DNA from: Undaria pinnatifida
Lineage: Eukaryota; Sar; Phaeophyceae; Laminariales; Alariaceae
Assembly (NCBI GenBank): GCA_012845835.1
Contig: JABAKD010000009.1
Coordinates: forward strand, 4,626,904-4,690,903
Length of the DNA: 64,000 bases
Reading direction: 5' to 3'
In this document: positions 18,628-29,740 of the stretch, in pieces
How positions within the stretch are numbered: position 1 is the first letter of the stretch
How the letters are laid out: every line of letters starts with the position of its first letter
Program-made: the position numbers and the translations under genes
Notes under the pieces: generated by a model
Told to the model about the DNA's origin: nothing
The model's input: the letters and a program-made list of their open reading frames with translations, nothing else
Databases searched by the model: none

Positions 18628-19253
18628 TTGGGAGCACTGCAAACTAAGACGTCACAGGTTTGGATTAATGGAAGTTGTGGCAGCCACAGTAGCCCTCGCC
18701 GGCGACTTCCGATCGCGGTGCTGGTGGATACTGGGGCGGGCGGGGGAAGCTACGTGTCGCGGCAGATCATCGAGTCCATCGAAGAAGGGGATTGTTGGGG
18801 AAAGTCGTTGAAAAATTCAACGGGAAAGGGCCTACTCAGCGCAGCAAACCCAAAAAACAGCGCCGTGCCCCCGATGGAAATGGTAGGCTCGTGCTTGCTG
18901 CCACTAGTCTTTGTACCGGTCGATCAAATCTTCCGTGTGAAGTTCAGGTTGGTGAAAGGACTTCCGTATACGATGGTGCTTGGAGCCGCGTTCATCATAG
19001 ATAATCGAAGCATCATCAGGTTTGATGGTGAGGAGGGTTTCCGGCCGACACCATCCTCATCGTGGGTACCATTCGCCCCAAGGAGGTCGGAGAGGTCGCG
19101 GCAGGAGCGATGTGTGCGGAATGGGACCACTATTGCGCGGTGGAACCGTGTACAGACGAGCAAGAACCGGAAAAATTGGAGGAACCGAAGATCCCGGCGG
19201 GGATTATGGAGTTAGGAAGCTCTATTTGGGAGGACGAAGGCACTCTGCACTGA
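18628..19253 (+). pseudogene. gypsy aspartic protease
   Basis: The 195-codon frame from 18628 has AVLVDTGAGGGSYVS, the retropepsin active-site D-T-G (D34), followed about 90 residues later by TMVLGAAFIIDN, the ILG-type flap-distal motif. It shifts frame near 19,060; the coding-like continuation is in the 19062-19253 frame, an acidic linker. The protease processes the polyprotein. It lies directly downstream of the gag finger and upstream of RT, as expected. Confidence 0.75.
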
Positions 19254-19352
19254 AAACTACGCATTGCGAAAGACGTAGCCGTTGAAGGTGGTACCAGTAT
19301 TCAGGTAGACCCTTATGTCAAAGGCCCTCAACCTCAAATACAGAAGCTCGTA

Positions 19353-19748
19353 ATGGTAGAACTAACTAACCGCTTTGATATTAAACTAGGAGTGGATCTA
19401 GGAGTGCCAAGGGGGGCACAGTGGTGGTTCCCGGGTATACCACTTCAATGTAAGTCGTCGAACGTTACCCAGGATAATGTGAAGATCCAGGGGGGACTGG
19501 TGATAGCGACGGTTTACGCTGTTAACAATTACGATCCGGAACGCATGAAATTACTCATGAACCCGGTATCGGAGGAACCGACAAGCCCCAAACAGGAGGA
19601 GGGGATCAAAAAGAAAGACGAAGGGAGACCACCGGAGCAATGCAACAAAGGGGGTGAAATCGCAGAGATTCCGAGCGAAGCCCCCAAGGTGGACCTGGGA
19701 GAGACCAACTTCGGACAGCTCAGTCCGCGAGTGAAAAGGACACATTGA
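19353..19748 (+). pseudogene. gypsy protease-RT connecting region
   Basis: A 131-codon frame beginning VELTNRFDIKLGVDLGV, with a charged C-terminal half (EEPTSPKQEEGIKKKDEG). No domain is recognised. It sits between protease and RT and overlaps the RT frame by 4 nt, consistent with a polyprotein linker split by an indel. Confidence 0.5.
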
Positions 19749-20400
19749 TGGACATTCTCAACAAGTACATCGACGTGTTCGCGGTCATCCCCATAAGCGT
19801 ACCAGCGTGCAGAGGAATGCCCATGCGACTGGAGCTCAAAGATCCCAACGTCAAGTCAAACGTGGCGCCCATTCGACACTACAGCCCGGAACAGCGCGAG
19901 ATGATTAAGACTGAAGTGGTGAAACTCCTGAAGATGGGATCCATTCGGGAATCAACTTCCGAGTGGGCCGCCAATTGTTCGACGGTTCGCAAGAAAAATG
20001 GGACAGTGCGGGTTGTGCAGGATTTTCGAGGTATCAATGCGCTTCTCAAATCACAGAGTGGTGGACTCGGGGACTTGCAGCATATTATGGATGAGATGGA
20101 ACGGTCGAAGTGTTTCTCCAGCATCAATTTAGCGTCAGGATTACTACAGCTCGAAATACATGAGGACAATCGAGAACTTACGGCGTTTCGAGAGGCTGAC
20201 GGGAAGCTGTACGAATACGTTTGCTGCGGCTTCGGGTTGAAGACAATGCCTTCGGCGTTTTGCCAACTACGTTGGAGGGCGACTTTTAACCGTCAAGGAT
20301 AGAGAAATCAAGAACTGGTTGGACGACATCGGCATCCCGTCGAAAACCCTTCAAGATCAATGGGGACTGCTGCTAGAAACGTTAGAGTGTCTACGGCAAG
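19745..20400 (+). pseudogene. gypsy reverse transcriptase
   Basis: The frame from 19745 holds canonical Ty3/gypsy RT blocks. These are IRHYSPEQREMIKTEVVKLL and GSIRES (fingers), VRKKNGTVRVVQDFRGIN, SSINLASGLLQLEIHED (first catalytic Asp replaced by Asn in SxINLxxG), and YEYVCCGFGLKTMPSAFCQL. A frameshift near 20,270 moves to a frame reading IKNWLDDIGIPS at about 20,310-20,345, the position of the Y(L/V)DD box with Tyr replaced by Trp. Two catalytic-motif changes plus frameshifts mean this copy is inactive. Confidence 0.88.
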
Positions 20401-20478
20401 GACGTTTGACCAAAAATCTTCGGTAATCGGATTTCTGTCAGTCGGCCATGGAGTTCGTCGGCACGATCGTGGATAGAC

Positions 20479-21150
20479 ATGGTACCAGGCCGGCCCCTGA
20501 GCAAGATTAATGCTATCACGCAGCTGTCAAGGCCAAACACGGTGGAGGAAGTGCGAGTGTTGCGGGGCATGACAGGGTACTTACGGCAACTCGTACCCCA
20601 GTATAGCACAATGGTGGCGCCTATTTCCGACGTGCTGAGAGATCCAAGGTTCAGAACCAAAAGAGCGAAGAAAGAAAAAGTCTCGTGGGGAGGAGAGCAA
20701 AACAAAGCTTTAAATGCGCTTATCGAAGCCTTGACGTCACCTCTAATCCTAGCCCTGCCGGTGTGGACAGAACCGTTCTCGCTGTCCACCGATGCCAGTG
20801 AGATGGGAGTAGGAGCGGTGCTAACACAATGCATCGAAGGAGTGGATCAGGTGATCGCGTACGGCAGCAAAAGGTGGTCGACAGGACACTCCAAAAGGTC
20901 AGCAACAGACCGTGAATGCATGGCGGTCATGTGGGCAGTGAGCAAATTCCAACTCTATCTTTGGGGTCGACCGTTCACGCTCATCACGGACTGATCAGCG
21001 TTGATTTGGCTCTTCAAATGCCAATCTCTCACACCGATATACCGTCGCTGGGCTCTGAGGTTGATGGAGCACGACATAACCTTGAAGTGGAGGCCGGGAC
21101 ACAACATCAGCTTCCAGACGCCATGTCGCGGTTACAGAAACAAGATCATC
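20479..21150 (+). pseudogene. gypsy RNase H
   Basis: The frame 20479-20994 has the RT thumb block (TVEEVRVLRGMTGYLRQLVP), then RNase H: STDASEMGVGAVLTQ (first Asp), IAYGSKRWSTGHSKRSATDRE (catalytic Glu in the ExE position) and LWGRPFTLITD. A TGA replaces the His codon expected after ITD. Coding-like sequence then continues with SALIWLF, YRRWALRLMEHD and WRPGHN. The expected DALSR ending survives in the next frame as DAMSRLQ near 21,120. Function: removal of template RNA and the polypurine primer. Confidence 0.88.
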
Positions 21151-21375
21151 GTCATCGAAGATTCCGACGACTTTTTACCAGGAGACAAGTCGTTGCCAAA
21201 CGTTTACAAAGGGCCACAGGGGCCAGTGCTCGACGGCGTACACCTCGAAACCTTAGGAGTGGCAGATGTGGACGGATCTAGTGCTCAACGTCTTACAGTA
21301 CTTGCAGCCGTCGCACTCACAGCCGCAGAACCATCAGAGGCAGATACTCAACAGGCCAAGCTTGTCATCGCACCG

Positions 21376-22173
21376 GAGCTTTCAGTGGTGGTCACGCTGG
21401 ACTGTGGGGGGGGAGGCAGCATCCTTGCATCAGAGGGATTGCTGACGGTCAGAGGAGCAGTAGGCCAGGACTGGAAAGCATTGAAATGCAACAGAGCACA
21501 CGGACCGGACAACATTGCGAAGCCACTTAGGGTGACAACAGGGTCGCAGGAATACCTAACCATGTTGAGAGAGGTGACACCAGACGTTGTGGTCGGTGAC
21601 GCCTGCAGGAGGTTTGGAGGGATACGAGAGAAGGAAGGAATATCCGGAGCGATCAGCTTAGCCCAAGCTGCCATCGCCTCAGACGCCGAGTTTTCGTACT
21701 CGAATGATTGGCAACCTTCTGCGAACGACGGAATGAAACGACGAGATTCTCCCCGTTTTGGAACGGGAGTCATACATCGTGGACAAAGCGGAGGTACAAG
21801 CGAGCCAAGTAGGGATTTGTGAAGGAGGAAACGGACATTTGTGGTAGGAATCAAGGAAGGCCTGGCCCCAAAAGGGAAGTTAGCCGTTTGAAAGCGGAGG
21901 TTGGAGCAGGTAAAGCGACAAGTTCAGGAAGTAGGGCGATTTCTGGGACGAAGAGGCGCATACTTTCTGAAGAGAGGTACTGGAGAGCGAGCTATTTATT
22001 CGTTCAGCGAACCCATCATCTCTTTGAACCGTGCTCACATCGTGGGGGAAAAACCAACCGAAGGGTATATCGCACACCCAGCGGATGCAGCACGCCCAGA
22101 AGAATTTGAAGAGTTGCACTTCAAAGACTATGCCAAATTCACCACAGGGCAGGAACAAAACGTGATCCCGTAG
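21376..22173 (+). pseudogene. Cytosine-5 DNA methyltransferase-like domain in gypsy element
   Basis: About 265 codons in three frame pieces. Piece 1 (frame from 21001): VVVTLDCGGGGSILASEG matches motif I (SAM binding), followed by GAVGQDWKALKCNRAH. TPDVVVGDACRRFGGI matches motif IV with the Cys at 21604-21606; the usual PPCQ is altered. A motif VI-like V-L-E remnant lies near 21,695. Piece 2 (21,743-21,825): ILPVLERESYIVDKAEVQAS matches the helix before motif VIII. Piece 3 (21,832-22,173): RTFVVGIKEG (motif VIII tail), RAIYSFSEPIISLNRAHI and DYAKFTTGQEQNVIP resemble motifs IX-X. The enzyme family transfers methyl groups to C5 of cytosine in DNA. LTR elements with such domains are known from dinoflagellates and a charophyte alga. 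This copy is damaged. Confidence 0.7.
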
Positions 22174-22623
22174 ATGGTCAGCATGAGCGCAGCAGGCAAA
22201 CGTCATCGCAGATTTCACGTCTCCTCCAATGCTATGAGCAGTATTAGTTGAACTAGCTGTTCAAGGCTTACTGGGGCAAAACCTGATACCAGAGGTCGAG
22301 GAACTGGAAGGATTGGCCTGCATGGTGTTTGAGGATTACCTCGCAGCGTCAAAAGCCTTTGAGGTGACAAGAACGGTCACGAGATCGCAAGCAAAATCCC
22401 TTTCCGGGAACCGGAGGTTGACTGGGAGGCAGAATCGACATTACCTGAGGAGGAGGAGATGGAGAATACATCGACGCAGACCATATCTATTACTGAACTA
22501 GAAGTGGAAGTTGATCGCCCACGCAAACGCAGAGGGCAGAGAGAGCCCATCTCGAGACCGGAACGGCAACGTGATCCATTGGCGTAATCACTAAAGGACA
22601 CCAGCAGCCGTTAAAGCGGATCA
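22174..22623 (+). other. gypsy spacer between methyltransferase and integrase
   Basis: Coding-like but fragmented. Short pieces such as LEGLACMVFEDYLAASKAFEV and an acidic run encoded near 22,440-22,480 can be read in different frames. No domain is recognised. It could be a linker or a further accessory domain. Confidence 0.35.
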
Positions 22624-23399
22624 GTGGAAGAGACCAAGACAACCCAGCAGTCAAAGCCATCCATGCTGGAAAGGGTGACAGCTATTCTCCAGGATTTGCC
22701 ACAGCTGATGCAGAGGCAGTGCAAAGATACGGTACTGGGCAAGATTGGTAAAGAACTCCAGGAAGCGGGAAACCGAGGAACAGGAGGTGGCGAATATGTG
22801 ATGGATGATAACGGCCTCTTGTAGGTAGCACCTCTGGAAAAGATCCTACGACTTGCAGTTCCCCAATCTCTCGTTCCAGGAATTATGGCGCTGGCGCACA
22901 GCACCTATGGGCATCCGGGGACGGCAAGAACTGCAGCCTTCATTAGTCATCGGTAGTGCTGGCCCACCCTCATTAAGGACGTTAGAGACTACGTCTTCTC
23001 GTGTGGGTGCAGATTCACAAGCGGTCAGCGAGTCAACGGATTACCATGTTACCGTTGAGGTTTCTACGACCCAGGGACGTACTGGAAGTCGACATCCAGC
23101 ACATGGGGGTGAAGTCAGACGCAGGCAACAAAGTTCTACTGGTGATAGTCGACAAAGGCGGCAAGTTCTTGTTCGCCTTACCATTCCCCACGAAAGAAGC
23201 AATCGGAGTAGCGAGGAAACTGCTCGAAGTGATGCTTACTTTTGGGCTACCGCTGTATGTTTGCAGTGATCCGGGATCCAAGTTCACGGCAAAGGTGATG
23301 CAACACTTATGTAAGTGGTTGAACGTGACCATCGCCTATAAGCCTGCCGACCATCCACGTGCACAGGGGACGGTGGAGAGTCTGGGGGGGTGGCTATAA
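22624..23399 (+). pseudogene. gypsy integrase, truncated
   Basis: The frame from 22624 (stops at 22822 and 22954) leads into the H2C2 zinc domain: LAHSTYGHPGTARTAA, then CWPTLIKDVRDYVFSCGC. The catalytic core continues in the 23001-23399 frame with D31 (LEVDIQHMG), D90 (CSDPGSKFT) and E126 (AQGTVESLGG), again D,D-35-E. It ends at WL-stop just after the Glu. The usual GPY/F or chromodomain tail is missing because the element is truncated at the G-run near 23,385. The enzyme inserts element cDNA into host DNA. Confidence 0.88.
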
Positions 23400-23640
23400 C
23401 AGTTTTTCTTCAAAATAATCGTGGCACGCGCCGCGATACAAGTGGCGCGCGTTTTGACCGAAACGGTTTATGAACGATGTGGCTCGTTAGCTCAAACTTC
23501 GTCTTGATTTTTATTTTTTTTGCAGTAGGGTTTGTTGCATAGTTAAAGGTCATGAAGAATTTTTATCTTTGAAAAGTTTGTTCCTCTCCAAGCAAAGTAA
23601 TGGGTGAGGTATAAAGCTCTTCAAGTCTGGAGGTTCAAAA
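23400..23640 (+). repeat. Repeat family R1, short copy
   Basis: It abuts the truncated gypsy integrase. It aligns with 41,570-41,790 through 'cacgcgccgcgat', 'tgcagtagggtt' and 'ggtataaagctcttcaagt' (variant spellings in the second copy). Function unknown. Confidence 0.55.
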
Positions 23641-26240
23641 CCCCTGTTATATAAATATAAATACACTCCAGCTGTGAGATCGAAAAATTGGTCAAAACTT
23701 ATTGTTGCAAGCTGTGCGGTATACTCCGATCGCGCGCATTACGGGTTGTGTGTCCTTACTGAGGATATATGTCGGAGGCTTCCCTTGCAACTACAGTGTA
23801 GATATCAGGGTCAACAGGGTGATGTTCGTCAGTCTGTGCGCGGAAACAATAAAGCCCGTTTTTGAGGGAGACAAAATCTGGCAGCTGTGGAAGGAAGTGC
23901 ATCAGTTTATCAAGTGAATACTCTAAGTCGTACAATCGGTGAAGGGAGGGCGGAGTATTTAAGGACGTGGGGGCCTGGTTAAGATCAAAGGGAGTGGAAG
24001 GAGGGGGAAGAAAGTGGGAGGGATGGACGGGGCAGCTCAATTTGTGCGTGGAAACAATAAATCCTTTAAAGAGATAAATCTGACGATTTTCGACGAATGC
24101 ACCAGTTAATTATGAGGGGGGGAGGGGCGGGACGGGCGGCACAGCTCAATCTGTTTGTGGACACTATACATTCTATATCCTGTAAGTCGTACAACCAATG
24201 AGTACAGCGCGGAGTGTTCAAGGGGGTGGGGGTGGGGTGGGGGGCAGGGGGGGGGGTGGCGAAGGTGGGGAGAAGGAGGGTGGGGGTGCTGGGTCTATGC
24301 GACAGTGCGGGGGGTGAGGAAGGAGGGGACGTTGGGGGCGGGGGGGGGGGGGGGGGGGGGATGAATTGCCGAACCGGCATGGGTGATTCTTCAAAGATAA
24401 CGAGGCAATATCCAGTGCGTGGAAGTGTTTGTTACTCTAGCGAAATTGGATAATAGGTAGGGCATTTGAGCAAGAGAGAGCAGGACAAGATATAGAAAAC
24501 GGGGGGGGGGGGGAATGGTTCTCAAGAAGTTTAGGTCACAAAAATATAAAAATGCTCCAGCTGTGATTTCGAAGATTCAACTCATCTTTGCAAGATTGTG
24601 TGTGATTCTCCGGTCGCGCGTATTAATGATATATGTGGGAGTTTGCTAAATGCGTTGCATGTCAGGTCTAGGCCATCGTGCGGGTGGTGGACAAGGATGG
24701 GGCGTTGGAAGGGGAAAAATGAGTATAAGCTACGTCATGGATGGTTAGAAAGACAATGACGTGATATTATTTGCGTAGGAGTGTTTATTACTGTGGCCGA
24801 CTTCGATTGAAAGTGCGGCGTTCAAACAAGAAGGCTGGGACAAAAAATAATGAGGGAGGGAAGGGGGAGGGGGGGGGGGGGGGGGGAGAAAGGCGGATAT
24901 GAGTTGGAGCTACGGCATGGATAGCTAGAAAGAAACTAATGCGACAAACGCTGGCTGGTAGAGTTTACTACTCTGGTAGAGTTTCATTTTAGGTGGGGCG
25001 TTTGAAGTAGAGTGATCGGGGGGGGGAGGGGGGCTGGCGGGCGGGACATTTCAAACTGTGCGCAAAAACTATAAATAGACGAATCTAACGGTTGTAGCAA
25101 GAAGAATCCATTTATGCCACCTGCCTGGTATTGTATATTTTTCTAGAAGATTTGGTGTTATATGTGGTATGTAACCCAGTCTTTAGGTATGGTAAACAAC
25201 GTGTTGAAGCTTCATAATTTGTTTTCGTACATGGATCGCATAATGGAATAATTAAATCGATAGGTACAACCATGTAGTTTATAATTTTTTCTGACATCGC
25301 TAATTATAAGAAAGAGATACATATAGCCAAGTACCACAGGCGAGATGATGTGGTCATGCAATTGGCAGATACCACAAGCGGGGCGATGTAGTCATGCAAT
25401 GTCCCCGGCATTGAGCACGAGAAGGAGAAGTGCGAATCGTCAGTGTTTTGGACGGAATGCGTGGTGTACCACCGCTCAAATGCGTTACTACATTATTCTT
25501 TTTTCGCTTGGCATAGGTTGGGAGGCGATCATGCAGACGGTAAGAACAAATACTCTACTAAGTACGTTGACAGTGTGGTCTACCGCAATTACAACATATA
25601 TAATCTGCCTGTGCTTTTTTTTTACAGTACTATATTGTCTCGAATGTTCGATTTTAATACCATGGTTTTAACGGGCCGATGTCGGACTCTAGGGTCGCCA
25701 ATTCCAAGACAGAGATACATTCCACGAATACAGCAATCGAGGTGACGTGGGCATTCGATGTCACCACTATTAAACGCGAGGGTGACTGTACTTTGTTAGG
25801 AATATGCTACTGCGTTTGGCAGAGGTTGTCAGACGACAATGCAAACGGCCGGTCGGCACGAAATACCCTGCGTAGTTATTTGATAGTGTGGACTACCGCA
25901 GTGTTAACATATACTTTTGTGCTTTTTCTTCACATTATTATTATTTAGTGTGCGATTATACGCTATGTTGTCTCCCTACTGTCGTCGAACGTGTTGTGGT
26001 CCTGTACTTGTCGCGTCCGTGTCTGGTGATCTTGTTAGTGGTGCTCATGAGAACATGTCCTAGCGTGTACTATATGATCGCTGAGTGGTGTTCCTTTCCT
26101 TTACATCAAGCCAGGTAGTGTATGTCAACGCAACCGGTTGCATAAAAAAGACAAAAAAAAAATCCTCACACTCGACCCAAGGAGACGTGGTCCAAACAAT
26201 AAAGACTATATTGTCTAGTGCACTTCAACCGTGTTTCGCA
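23640..26240 (+). repeat. G-tract repeat arm, plus orientation
   Basis: A decayed repeat about 2.6 kb long. The outer half (23.64-25.1 kb) is several diverged units of about 150-250 bp. Each combines 'gcgtggaaactataaatcc'-like sequence, a 'gtaagtcgtacaaccgatgag' block and a guanine-rich tail including runs of 21 (24340-24360) and 18 G (24869-24886). The inner half (25.11-26.24 kb) has a pair of ~310-bp spaced related blocks. The whole is an inverted counterpart of 27.64-29.17 kb and 32.15-35.45 kb. Confidence 0.65.
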
Positions 26241-27620
26241 CAATTCGCCGATTGCGTTCTGAGGCTCGTAACCTAACCAGCTGTATGACCGTCATCCCAC
26301 ACCCCACGTCGAAGAAAAAGTCAAGTCATGACTGATATACGTTCTCTTGAGCTGGTTGTCCAGAGATTTCAATGGTTGACTGCACATACCCAGGATACGG
26401 CGTCAGGGTTACCCACATGTTGACTGCACTGAGATACGTAAAATAATTATTCTTTAACTGGCATTAAAATATTTCCGTTGCCGTTAAGAAACGGAGGCGC
26501 TCGTGACATAATCTCGCTCTCAGTTCCTGACAGCGGAATAAGTAAAAAAAATGTTCCCTGCTGTAGCTTTACTGTAGTCCACATCGGGTCCAAAGACTTC
26601 GGGTGAAATTCTTCAGGCGCGGAGTCCCGCCACCGAAAACGCTAAAAGGTACAACCCATACAGTAGAAAGAGTACGCGTGTTCGAAGCATGAATATTTTG
26701 TTTTTCGGAGTGTTACCACGTGAGGACCTCTGTACCTCAACTTAACAACCAACATCGGGAAAGCTCAAAGTACGACACCATCAACAGACCCATGGGATAG
26801 GTACACGAAAATATTCGTTTCTTCGAATAATTGGTTCCGACGACCTTAAGGTTGGTGGGCTCCGCCAATATGAAAACGTTGCCCCATGAAGTGAAGTGCT
26901 ATGACGCATGCTACAATAGGCAAGTGCTATGACGCATGCTACGATACAGGTTTACCACTTCTTGTGCTGGGCTTCTCCAGTTTGGGAAAGCTGAAGGCCT
27001 TCCCCGAAACAAGATATGAAAAACCACATGAGCCAGGTACCCAACCAGAATCTTGCAAAAATAATGGCCCCCTCATTTCGAAACCACTGTAACAGCAGGC
27101 GTCGTATGCCTATCTCAGCACGCGACATTTTGCCCAATATGATTGTCTCGTATCTCCTTTAAATAATCGAGGGAGACTGGGTGAATCAGCGATGTTGCGC
27201 GTATTACAAGAGAGGCACATGCTAATTAGACCATGAAACGAGCAACAGGAAAACTGTTAGTGAGACGCATCCGGACATTGCGGTCAGCGACATGAAAGTC
27301 ATGCCATGTGACAACCTCTCATCATGCACGTCCTACGTCCCTGGCATGGGTGCCATGGAAACGGGGACGGCTTTAAGTGACCATGGGGGTGGCCATTCCA
27401 TAAATATGGCACTTGTGCGCGAACAATGAGAATCGTCTCACAATTAAGCCGGTTGGCGCTGTTATTGCGTTTTCCGTTCGACAATGTGCATCGTGAGCTT
27501 AAGAGTTTTATCACAAATAACCGTTGCCACATAAAGCAAAACAAACCAACAAGTAGTCCTCAAAAAGAAGAAGAGTCAACAGTAGTACGTACGAAGTCTC
27601 CTTCCCTCGCGTAGCTAGTT
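26240..27620 (+). repeat. Repeat family R1, long copy 1
   Basis: Collinear with 41,850-43,010. Shared blocks include 'gttctgaggctcgtaa' (26,255 and 41,850), 'ggactgcacatacccag'-like sequence, 'gtagtccacatcgggtccaa' (26,573 versus 42,157) and 'gacaatgtgcatcgtgag' (27,480 versus 42,855). ORFs are short and interrupted in both copies, so no protein is called. It sits between oppositely oriented G-tract arms. Confidence 0.6.
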
Positions 27621-27639
27621 CTGCACCCCACACAAAACA

Positions 27640-29168
27640 ATATACATATTACAGACAGGTATGTTGAAATTGCGGTACACCGCACTACAACCAACTTAAT
27701 ACGTAGGGTATTCCGTACATACCGTTTGCATGAGCGCCTCATAACCTATACCAACCAAAGTATGACTAACGAGGTAACGTAATCGAGCGCGTGTACACTA
27801 AGCGTTCCATTAAACGCACGAACGATTCCCAATTCTCCTTTTCGTTCTTAATGGGGGTAACATTGCATGACCACATCACCTCGCCTGTTGTACTTGGCAG
27901 TACGTATCTCTATCAAATAATTAGCGATGGCAGAAAATATTGGTATCTAAATGATTGTACCTCTAGATAAAAATGCTATATCTTTCGATCAATGTACAAT
28001 AACAAATTATATAACTTTTAACAAGTTGTTTACTATACCCAAGGACTGGATTGCGCACACATCAAACCTTCTACAATTATACACAATTCTCGGCTGGTTA
28101 TATAATACGGTATTTTCTTGGTACAACCGTCAGATTCGTCCCCTTAGAGGGTTTATAGTTTCCGTGCACATATTGGAATGCCCCCCGCCGCCCCCCCACC
28201 CGATCTTTCTGGTTTAAACGCCACACCTCAAATACAAATTTCCCAGTGTAATAAACACTACCAGCCAACTGATATAATCTCACTATCCTTCTAGCCCTCC
28301 ATGCCGTAGCTCAAACCCACCTCCGCCCTCCTCACCCCCCCCCCCCCCCCCCCCACTTCCCCCCCTTTAGATCCCCGCCCAGTTCGTTCAAACGCCCTAC
28401 TTACAGTCCAAATCGGCCAGAGTAATAAACACTTATAAGCAATATATTTCTAGCCATCCATGACGCAGTTTTTATTCATCCCCCCTCCCCCGCTCCAACG
28501 CCTCTTTCTTCCCCTCACCCAGCACCATCGCGTAGACCCAGCACCGCGCGTATAGCAAGCCCCTACAGATATTATTAATACGCGCGGTTGGAAGATCACA
28601 CACATTGTTGCTCAGATCAGTGTCGACAAAATCCCTGAGCTCATAGCTTCAGTGTACCTTATTACTGAGTATTACCTAAAACCCTTCCTGCCCCCCTCCC
28701 CTCCCCCCCCCCTTCCCGCCCCGTTTTTTTTTTTCCTCGCTCTCTCTTGCTCAAACGCCCCACCTAATATCAAAATCCGCCAGAGTAATATACACTTCCA
28801 CGCCCTGGATATCGCCTCACTATCTTTATAGAGCCATCCATGCCGCTGCTGCTATTCTCACCACCTCCCGCCCCCAACGCCCCCACCTTCCCCACCACCC
28901 GCACCATGGCCTAGACCTAGCACCACGCGTATAGCAAACCCCTACATATTTAAAACCTAACCCGCCCCCCCCCCCTCCTCTTCGCCCACAAGTATGATGT
29001 AGAGTTTCCACGCACAAATTTCGCTGCCCTACTCGCTGCCCTACCTGTCCTTCCCCCCTTCCCCCCTTCCCGCCCTCCCCTTTTGATCAAGATCAGGCCC
29101 CCACGTCCTTCAAAACTCCACCCTCCCCTCGCCGGTTATTCGACTTACAGGATATACAGGGGGTTGAA
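27640..29168 (-). repeat. G-tract repeat arm, minus orientation, copy 1
   Basis: Reverse-complement relative of 23.92-26.1 kb. It contains the 'aatacgtagggtatt' block (27,698), 'aaggactggattgc'/'catcaaaccttct' (28,040) and C-rich units, with a run of 20 C at 28335-28354. The outer end at about 29,168 is cut by LINE-derived sequence. Confidence 0.65.
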
Positions 29169-29189
29169 GGAAGATGTTGGAATTCAAAC

Positions 29190-29740
29190 GCATCTGCACG
29201 GCCCAATGGACTACGCGAAAGAGCTTCAACTGCAATTTCCGGTAGACGGGAGGAAGAAAACATGTCTACGAAAGAGTTCCCGCGTAGCACAACACGGGCA
29301 CGACACAGAAATGCTCAGGACTCACACATTAGAAGAATGTGGGAGATATTTTCGGAGAAACGGGATGCGTTAGAGGACGAGATGAGGAAATTTGACGTAC
29401 GTAACATGGAGGTAGAGTGTGACACAATATACGCAGCGTTAAATCGATCGCTAAACTAAGAGCTACATGGTGGTCGAAGACGGTGAAACAAGAAGGGGGT
29501 AGGAAACGCAAAGGGTTTCTATGTAGAATACGGGAAAAGCGAATTGAGCGCCAAAATGTTGGAGGTGTCCCTATTAGGAGTACGAACGGCGTGCTCCGTC
29601 TCGGACGGGGTGCTTGGTCGATGGTGAAATTACCAAGGCAAGCAGCAAATGAGTATGCCCCCGTTACCCGTGATGGGTTTGTTAACTGGGATTGGCGTCG
29701 ATTAGTATCGACGGCTTTGACTATTACGTCTCGCACTACA
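29190..29740 (+). pseudogene. LINE-type non-LTR retrotransposon, 3' end of RT ORF (copy 1)
   Basis: Frames at 29262-29459 (QDSHIRRMWEIFSEKRDALE...EMRKFDVRNME) and 29483-29743 (GFLCRIREKRIERQNVGGVPI) resemble the region after the RT of LINE ORF2. There a Cys/His motif of the type CxC...H...C is followed by an 'EER' helix. The same region is recognisable at 46.7-47.2 kb, where the Cys/His motif is better kept. Both copies then share a further ~0.9 kb (to 30,620 and 48,150), probably the rest of the element's 3' part. Confidence 0.5.

Larger units (their letters stand above)
16325..23397 (+). mobile_element. Ty3/gypsy LTR retrotransposon carrying a cytosine methyltransferase, decayed and 3'-truncated
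   Basis: Plus-strand order is gag-like low-complexity region with a CCCH finger, aspartic protease, RT, RNase H, C5-DNA methyltransferase-like domain, then integrase. RT before integrase defines Ty3/gypsy. Many stops and frameshifts interrupt every domain. The integrase stops abruptly after the catalytic Glu at a G-run (about 23,385), where sequence of another repeat family begins (paralogous to 41.56 kb). The integrase C-terminus and 3' LTR are therefore missing. The left boundary is uncertain; no LTR pair can be aligned. Confidence 0.88.
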
